Under the pieces are notes generated by a model. That model was not told the origin of the DNA. It saw only the letters and a program-made list of their open reading frames with translations, and did no database searches. Positions 57,666 to 64,000 of a stretch of DNA of 64,000 nt are shown one piece after another; the first letter of the stretch is position 1, and each line of letters begins with the position of its first letter. Location: assembly GCA_948474755.1 (NCBI GenBank), contig CAOLHI010000618.1, positions 62,001-126,000 of the forward strand. Reading direction: 5' to 3'. Source of the DNA: Ctenosaura bakeri. Taxonomy: Eukaryota; Chordata; Lepidosauria; Squamata; Iguanidae. The translations under genes and the position numbers were made by a program.

Positions 57666-60600
57666 GTCAAGGGGTGCCCTTCCATTAGATACAATATGGC
57701 AGCTGCCTGAGGCGACTAGTTTGGGCTATCGTGATAGGGCAAAAAGTTTTCAAGTTACTTAATTTATTCTTATTGTAGTATTACACCCAGAGGATAAAAC
57801 TATTTCCTATAACTACTAGCCTTAAAGACAAGGTCCCTTGTACGGCCAGGGACGGTTGCATCCACATAACATTTCATTAGAAAGAAAGCTACTCTCTAGT
57901 GGTTCAATGCCTTTCAATGTGTTACTGAAATCATTCATGTCAATCCTTCATTTAGATGCTGAGGAAGGGAATGCAATGCAAATAAATCCTCATGGAGTCC
58001 ATTATGTGAAAAAACTGATACCGAGCAGTTTTAGAGATTCCTGTGAGCTGGGTCTGGATTTCCAGCATGGCTATGGAATTCAGGACTATCCATGATCATG
58101 CTGATGAAACCTTTTCAAAAGATACACTCAAGGGAGTCATTCCAAGAACCTTCCTACAAATGTTAATTGCTACACAAAAACTGGCCTTAAATATCATTGG
58201 TTAAAAACTGTGGAGCTCTCCTTGAGATAATGAACAATGGTGCTCTTGTTTTCAGTGGCTTTTTCTTACATTGCTGTCCTTGAGAAATATTTTATGTGAC
58301 TTCTACATATTTTGTTGTTGAAACTCTCTGACAAAGCAGCACATCTGGGAAATAATACAAAAATCAGATTGCAAGAAGTTTGCCATGTGGAATGCAATTA
58401 ATGTAACAAGTGGGCTCTGAGGACTTCCCTGAGAGGAGAGGAGGGAGAGATTTTTTTACAAAAACTTAACAGCTAATTAATTTCATGGGTGCAAATGTTT
58501 TTCCTGGTAGGCCATATTTCCCCTACTTTTTTTCACAGGGAAAATAGTGATTAAAACAGGAAAGCAGATTAGGAAAACAGGTAACAATAAGGGGCAGGGC
58601 TGGAGAAGTGAAAAGGAAAATTGAACAATGGCTGGAATTCATTTAGAGATGTATGCAGGGATATATTTACTTAGTGACATATGCTTGTGTTAGTCATGCT
58701 AGGCTTGCAAGGCCAAAATTTCAACATTGTACAATTATGCTGATAGCAGTAGAAGCAGAGTTGTGCAGACAACATGTTCACCTGTGCTTTGTCTTTGCAA
58801 GTTGTGCATTATCCTTTGGGTTGCACATCCTATACTTTGCATAGAGACCATGCATTGTGGTTGTGCATCTCATGTTTTCCATTGTGGTTGTACATATTGT
58901 GCATTGCACAATGGCACCTGGTCACTGATCTGTGTTGCAAAATGTTACTGTTTTGCATGGGGGTTGCTGCTGTGGCATAGTTCCACATATAGGTATGTAA
59001 GGAGTCACTAGACTGAGGCCATAATTTGTTTGAATAAATGGTATGCGAGCAGGCATATGAAAGAGAAACCAGAACACTAGGAAGGACCAAGACCTCAGTG
59101 TTTTGCCTCATTGCTCAGGTTTCAGTTTCAGTTTCATCAAGTATAACAACTAAGAGAAACTATCTAGACAAGTGTTTGAGGTACTCAGAACTTGCTATAT
59201 GGAGCAGCGGTCTCACACCAGATGAGAATGTCCCCTATGTATGAAATGAGGGTTGTAAGCTGTACTGTATTTTCATGCTGTCCACAGCTGGTTGATCAAA
59301 AAAATCTTAAACATCATGTTCTGGGGATGATTCAGGCTAATTGATTATTCTTAATTTTCTTTTGTGTAACTTTGTCTTCTACCTTGTCAAATCCCATTTC
59401 CATAAAGCCCAGTACCAGCCCATTGCCATTGCGAAACATCGCTTGGGTAAGGCTGCTGGATTAGAAGTATTCCAGGTCCTGAGATTTCCATGCCAAATCT
59501 TGACACTTAGGGTATGTCTTTGGAGATGTCACAACGTAAGGAGCACGGTGATATTATCAGGGCAGGTCCTGGTAATATTGTTAATCATGTTATATTAATC
59601 ATGAAACACTTGATCAGAATATGTCATTCAGATAAAAAAAAAAGTGGTCTGAGATCCTGATGGGGAAGGGGAGTGGAGTTTCCTTTTTGTCTGCAGCCCC
59701 CATAACCATTTAGTGGCTGGTGGGGACCAGGATGTGGCAGAGAAGAATCTGCCTATGTCTCTATAGCATAATAATGCAAGGATTCCTGAGTGTCCTTCAA
59801 AGGTCTTTTGGAAGATGTCATCACTGTGCATCTGGCTATAGGGACATAGCCAAATATTACTTAGCAGCCCTCAGACTCCTCCAGACACTACAAGGTTGTG
59901 CTGGTGCTGGTGGTAGGGTTTCCAAAAAAGGAAAATTAGTCTTACAGAAAGGAAATGAAATGATGAAGGTAGTGAGTTCCTCGCTCTGCAACAGTAATAA
60001 GACATATGCCAGAATTACCTCAGCATATGTCACTAACAGGATGCTAAGAAATTAAAGTATAAGTAATGAGAAGATAGTCCTTTAGTTGGAAATTAAAGGT
60101 TCCAAGCTCTGTGCTGAACAGGGGAAAAAAAACCCAACTTCTGTTTTTAACCAGTTTACCATCACTGCTTCTAAAACACACTGAAGTCCAACTAAAGGAT
60201 TTCCCCCCCAAGCTCTGCTTTGAAAAGGAAAATAAACCTTTTCTCCAGGTGGATTTTAAACACTTTCCCAAGTTCTGCTTTTAAGAACTACATTGGAGTA
60301 TTACTACAGGAAAAAATAACAACCACCCCAGTCTAGCATCCTGTTGAGCAATTTTTGCCTTCTGTATTCATGTTTGTAGTTGTTACACTATGAACTCATT
60401 TGCAGATCTCTCCCCCAGCTACTTTAACAGCCAGAAGCCACAGTGAGTGATAGAGGCCTGCTTTGCTGGAGATGGTGGCATAGCAGAATAACATTTCCAC
60501 CTCCCTCCTGCCAGCAATCTGTGATTAAACTGAGATTAAAATGGAGAAGACATGATTCATTAGAAAATATAATAACGTGGATAAAATGGGATGTACTAGG

Positions 60601-60696
60601 AAGAGAGGAAGACCACATTACAGATGGACAGACTCAATCATGGAAGCCACAGCCCTGAGTCTGCAAGACCTGAGCAGGGCTTCAGGTATTGGGGCT
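57666..60696. other. No recognisable gene; minisatellite-like and quiet stretches
   Basis: 58200-58520 is repeat-free and AT-rich ('acagctaattaatttcatgg') and could be conserved. 58770-58920 holds irregular 'cattgtggttgtgcat' repeats with a 27-bp period in part. Frames of 60-111 codons have no domains. Confidence 0.4.
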
Positions 60697-60828
60697 TGCA
60701 CTTTAGGAAGGAGGCTTTAAAATTCTGAGCCAGAGAGCTCTTGGCCTCAGTAAACTACAAACCCCAGAATTCCACAGGATGGTGAAAGTGGAATAATAGC
60801 TCTATAACAGTATAGTATGGAAATGGCC
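60697..60828. mobile_element. Short Harbinger-like MITE, one end lost
   Basis: The right end 'tagtatggaaatggcc' is followed by TAA. The core 'aaccccagaattccacagg' and 'gcctcagtaaactacaaa' match the full copy at 47655. The left terminal repeat is missing. Confidence 0.7.
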
Positions 60829-60831
60829 TAA

Positions 60832-61889
60832 TTCTAGCCATAGCTAACTCTATTGGGACCATAGCTAGCTTTATCTTGTCAAGCATTTCCTTATATAAAG
60901 TGATGGTTAAATATATTGGCAGTTACAAATAAACTACAGTTATGCATTAGTAACTGCTACATATTCATGATACCTACATAGCCCCTGGTTTAGGGGCTAT
61001 GAAGGGACTGAGAAAGTCCTCAAACATTTAAGCATCTGCTGGATGGACAGGGATGGGGATGGTCTGTTTCCTGCCAATTGAAAAGCAGCAGCCTGGTGCT
61101 CCCCCCCCCATTTTGTGTGAGTGATCTCTGGTGTGAGGGAGAATTGTGACAGAGGCCCTTTTTTGCCTGTCATGCTGGAGATCACTCATGGGAAAGGGGA
61201 GGAAAATCAGGCAGCTGTTTCTTGATCAACAGGGAACAGACCCCCATTATCCCAGCAGTTAGTCTCTGCTGAGTGGAGCTGGGGTCAGGGTTTGGTCAGA
61301 ATTAATTGTGTAGCATTGAAGTTATAGTGCTACGTATATGTAATGATCATACTGGATTTTGGTGTTTTTTTTTTTAAAAAAAACTTTAGGTTAAGAATTA
61401 GAGAACTTTTATCTGTTATCTAGTTAGCTTTTCATTAATTTTACATTATAGATTCTGAATATATTATGTTTTCACCCTTTATGTGCCTCTCCTTTTTTAT
61501 CATAGTTTTGCACCATAGTTTTGCAGTTTGACTTAAAGTGAACAATACAACAGGTGATTATGTAAAGCACTTTTCATACTACAAAAACATTATGCAATTA
61601 TTATTCAGCAATGAAATGTTAAGGGGTAGCTATAGTCAACAACATCCAGTAAGATCATGCTGGTAATTTTATTTGACCAATTAAAGGTATAAAATGCATC
61701 ATGTAGGCATTCAAAGTTTCACAGGCTTCTTGATCACACATAGATGTTAAAGGTCACATAAGAAAATGCTTAGAAGATGAAGCTTTCATTGAGATGTTGT
61801 TTACACTGTAGGTTAAGATGTTCCTAAGTGATAGTTGATACATAGCAGTAGCCTTACCCTTTGTTTCAAGTGGACTTGAAACAAAGAGA
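60832..61889. other. No recognisable gene
   Basis: AT-rich with a poly-T/poly-A pair at 61363-61383. No supported feature. Confidence 0.45.
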
Positions 61890-62301
61890 TGTACAAGTGC
61901 ACTGGTTTTTTCTCCATTAGTAGTTAAGAGTTCTTGGGTGTTTTCAGACAGAATAGAGCTTCTCCTTCTTTTGCTTCCTGTTATGTAGTCTTTTTGATGT
62001 CTATACTGTCCATCAGGGATATCCATGTACACTGTCACTCGTTGGGTTGCTTGAAGAATGTGTTTGTGACAAACAAACTGTTGGCCTTCCAAAATTCAAC
62101 CAATCATTCTCCTCTTTTGTTAATTGATCCTAGGCCAAATTTTCCTGCAGTCTTTAATTCTGCTCTGTTTCCGACTTTTGCATTCCAGTTGCCTAGGATT
62201 AACAAGTCCTGTTTGGGTGTGTGATCAGTTTCCTCTTGGACTCCAGCATAGATTCTTTCAGTTTATTCTTCTTCTGCCTCTGCAGTTGGAGCATAAACTT
62301 A

Positions 62302-62834
62302 GGCCCTTTTCGCATTGAGGCTTCTCGCGCGAGCAGGCTCCTCCGGGAGGCTGCCGTTTTCCCCCTCCTTCCTTCCGCAGGCGAAGGAACGAGGGGAGAA
62401 GCGACACCAGAGGAGGCTTCTCACGCAAGCCGCCCTCCCCCCGGGCAAAGCAGGAGGCTCTCGCGTCCGTCTCCCCCCGCGTGCGCGCGAAGCAGGAGGT
62501 GTCGCGTCCGTCCCCCCCACATGCGTGCGAAGCAGGAGGTGTCGCGTCCGTTGTGCTAGCGCCCCGCCCCTTCCTTCCGCAGGGGCGGAGGGAAGGAAGC
62601 ACGACCCGGCCGCCTCCCCGATGCTCCGCACAGGAGGTAAGTGCGCCTGGGTGCCGGGAGCGTTGCACGAGCGGGGGGATTTTCGCTTTGAGGCGAAAAT
62701 CAAAAAACCCGCGATTGTGCCGCTGCAGCCCCGTGAGCACGGCGGAAGTGGGAGTGCGTCGTGCAGAGCAACGCTCCCACTCCCGCGAGGCTCACGGGGC
62801 TGTTGCGCGACAGAAAGCCCGTGCGAAAAGGGCC
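62302..62834 (+). mobile_element. Long Harbinger-like MITE, subfamily A, CpG-rich
   Basis: A 533-bp element with near-perfect ends 'ggcccttttcgcat' and 'gtgcgaaaagggcc', flanked by identical TTA (62299-62301, 62835-62837). Very rich in CpG, which suggests recent insertion or protection from methylation decay. It has three tandem units of about 40 bp (62445-62560), a hairpin at 62678-62701 and a donor-like 'gaggtaagtgcg' with GT at 62637, 197 bp from the right end. Frames of 112-179 codons on both strands are Arg/Pro/Ala-rich composition artefacts. Confidence 0.92.
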
Positions 62835-63040
62835 TTAGATTGTGGTTATGTTAATTTATATTGTTATATTGATTGGTTTTCTCTGAATTCTTATTGATAT
62901 TATTCAATCAGACTTTGCATTATATCATTTGATTACTTTTGCTACATCTCTCCTCATTATTAAAATTCTTAGATTTTCTTTTCTTATATAAAGCACTGTG
63001 TAATTATCTAACTCAAAATGTCTAATTCCTGTATATCTTA

Positions 63041-63469
63041 GGCCCTTTTCGCATGTTACCTGTTTGCGCGACGGGGGAGGGCGTCTCACGCGAGAAGCAT
63101 CATCCAAAACACTGCCGCTTCCCTCTCCTTCCTACCGCAGGTCACTTCCTGTTTGTGCGACCATCGCGCTAGCGCCATGCCCCTTCCTTCCACAGCGCAG
63201 TATGGGAGTTGTAGGCTGCGCTGGGGGAGAGAGCGCTACCCACCTGGCTCGCTGACGCACCGCACGCAGGTAAGTGCGCGAGGGTGCCGCGAGCATTGCG
63301 TGAGCACGGGGCATTTTCGGCTTAAAGCCGAAAATCAAAAAATGCGCCCAAGCCCAGCTTCAGTCTTGTGAGCGCCGCGCAGGTGGGAGTGCATCATACG
63401 GCGCGACGCTCCCATTTGCGCGGTGCTCAAGGGGCGCTCGCGCTAAAAAAAAAACATGCGAAAAGGGCC
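63041..63469 (+). mobile_element. Long Harbinger-like MITE, subfamily A, CpG-rich
   Basis: A 429-bp element with ends 'ggcccttttcgcatg' and 'catgcgaaaagggcc' (perfect 15-bp inverted repeat), flanked by TTA and CTA. Donor-like 'caggtaagtgcg' has GT at 63270, 199 bp from the right end. An 11-bp hairpin lies at 63313-63335. It sits only about 205 bp from the previous copy, in the same orientation and the same host LINE. Confidence 0.92.
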
Positions 63470-63522
63470 CTAATCTTGTTCATCTCAACAATTGCAATGT
63501 TTATACATTCCATGTCTTATTA

Positions 63523-63997
63523 CATCTGGCTTTACATATTTGCTAGGGTTTGCTAGGGTTTGGGGCACAAGACCCCAACAAAAGTGGAAAAATGCAAATA
63601 TCAATGTGTGTCTGTGTGGGGGGGGAAGGGGGGCCTGTGGTGGATTGAAGAGGGACCTAGGGTCCAAACCATGTCAGAGAAAGGAGAGGGAAAGTGGGTG
63701 AGTAGGCATGATGTCCCTATATTTCCTCTTTCTTGTAAGATTCCTTTCTTGGGTGTGTGTGGGAGCACTGGGAGAGGGTTTGCAGTGCTGAGAAATCAGG
63801 CTGTGAACTGTCCTTTGCAGGTCTTGCATCATCTGGTTGAAGAGGAAGAGGAGGATCGGAGGTGGGTTTTTGATGGAGGCAACTGAGAGGGAAAGTTCCC
63901 CCAGAAAAGAAGCACTTTAGGTGGGGGGCGGGGTTGAAAAAACCCTGAAATAGTCAAATCTGCTGAAGTGAAATCTACAAATGTGGAGGACCAACTG
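63523..63997. mobile_element. Tigger/mariner-like element inside Bov-B
   Basis: The left end 'catctggctttacatatttg' and right end 'caaatgtggaggaccaactg' fit the family terminal repeat seen at 38051 with several changes; TA precedes the left end. The interior matches 51765-52280 over most of its length. Bov-B sequence beyond it lies outside the window. Confidence 0.75.
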
Positions 63998-64000
63998 AAT

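Larger units (their letters stand above)
61890..63522 (-). mobile_element. Bov-B LINE, second copy, carrying three inserts
   Basis: A minus-strand Bov-B endonuclease region. The translation near 61950-62030 gives 'PDGQYRHQKDYITGSKRRRS', matching the Bov-B endonuclease motif. Plus-strand blocks before, between and after the inserts ('gactccagcatagattcttt', 'gaattcttattgatattatt', 'aattgcaatgtttatacatt') line up with the first copy and with the Bov-B order. Inserts: Harbinger-like at 62302 and 63041, and Tigger-like from 63523. The left boundary is approximate. Confidence 0.8.

Noticed and set aside
62221..62897. Overlapping Arg/Pro/Ala-rich frames of 112-179 codons suggesting a GC-rich gene or CpG-island promoter
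   Set aside because: They lie in a transposon defined by 14-bp inverted ends and a TTA duplication, inside a Bov-B LINE; frames are open on both strands because of GC content.
1..64000. Bacterial operons, promoters or ribosome binding sites
   Set aside because: Composition, repeat content and absence of long non-overlapping frames show vertebrate genomic DNA.

Overview
The window looks like intergenic or deep intronic DNA from a squamate reptile, most likely a lizard. That rests on its repeats: many tRNA-headed SINEs with a Bov-B-type tail (the Sauria SINE pattern), two 5S rRNA-headed SINEs with the same tail, two Bov-B LINEs, several CR1 and L2 LINE 3' ends, and cut-and-paste DNA transposon relics. 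I found no exon of a host protein-coding gene and no tRNA, rRNA or other host RNA gene. Open frames are short and either lie inside repeats or in low-complexity DNA.

Layout. 0-10 kb: a 5S-derived SINE, one short and one long Harbinger-like MITE, and L2 and SINE copies. 10-22 kb: a SINE split by a hAT element with an exact 8-bp target duplication, a second 5S-derived SINE, more SINEs, an unclassified repeat with an acidic frame, and a GC-rich hAT-like element. 22-31 kb: a 500-bp polypyrimidine tract, two long Harbinger-like MITEs, microsatellites and two LTR-like segments. 31-43 kb: three CR1-type fragments or CR1-like repeats, an L2, a long Harbinger-like MITE, a Tigger/mariner-like element and a second GC-rich hAT. 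44-46 kb: quiet AT-rich DNA that looks like candidate conserved non-coding sequence. 47-49 kb: three Harbinger-type elements in 1.5 kb. 50-53 kb: a Bov-B LINE interrupted by a Tigger-like element. 55-58 kb: a CR1 split by a hAT with an exact 8-bp duplication, and an L1-like 3' end. 61.9-64 kb: a second Bov-B LINE carrying two CpG-rich Harbinger-like MITEs and a Tigger-like element.

The most unusual signal is the long Harbinger-like family. All seven long copies carry a 5' splice-site consensus on one strand at a fixed distance from one end: 46 bp in three copies (subfamily B) and 197-199 bp in four (subfamily A). They also carry internal palindromes in which stem changes are compensated between copies. 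The nested insertions give a readable relative order: Bov-B, CR1 and SINE first, then hAT, Tigger and Harbinger on top. All family names come from recognising motifs by eye; no database search was possible.
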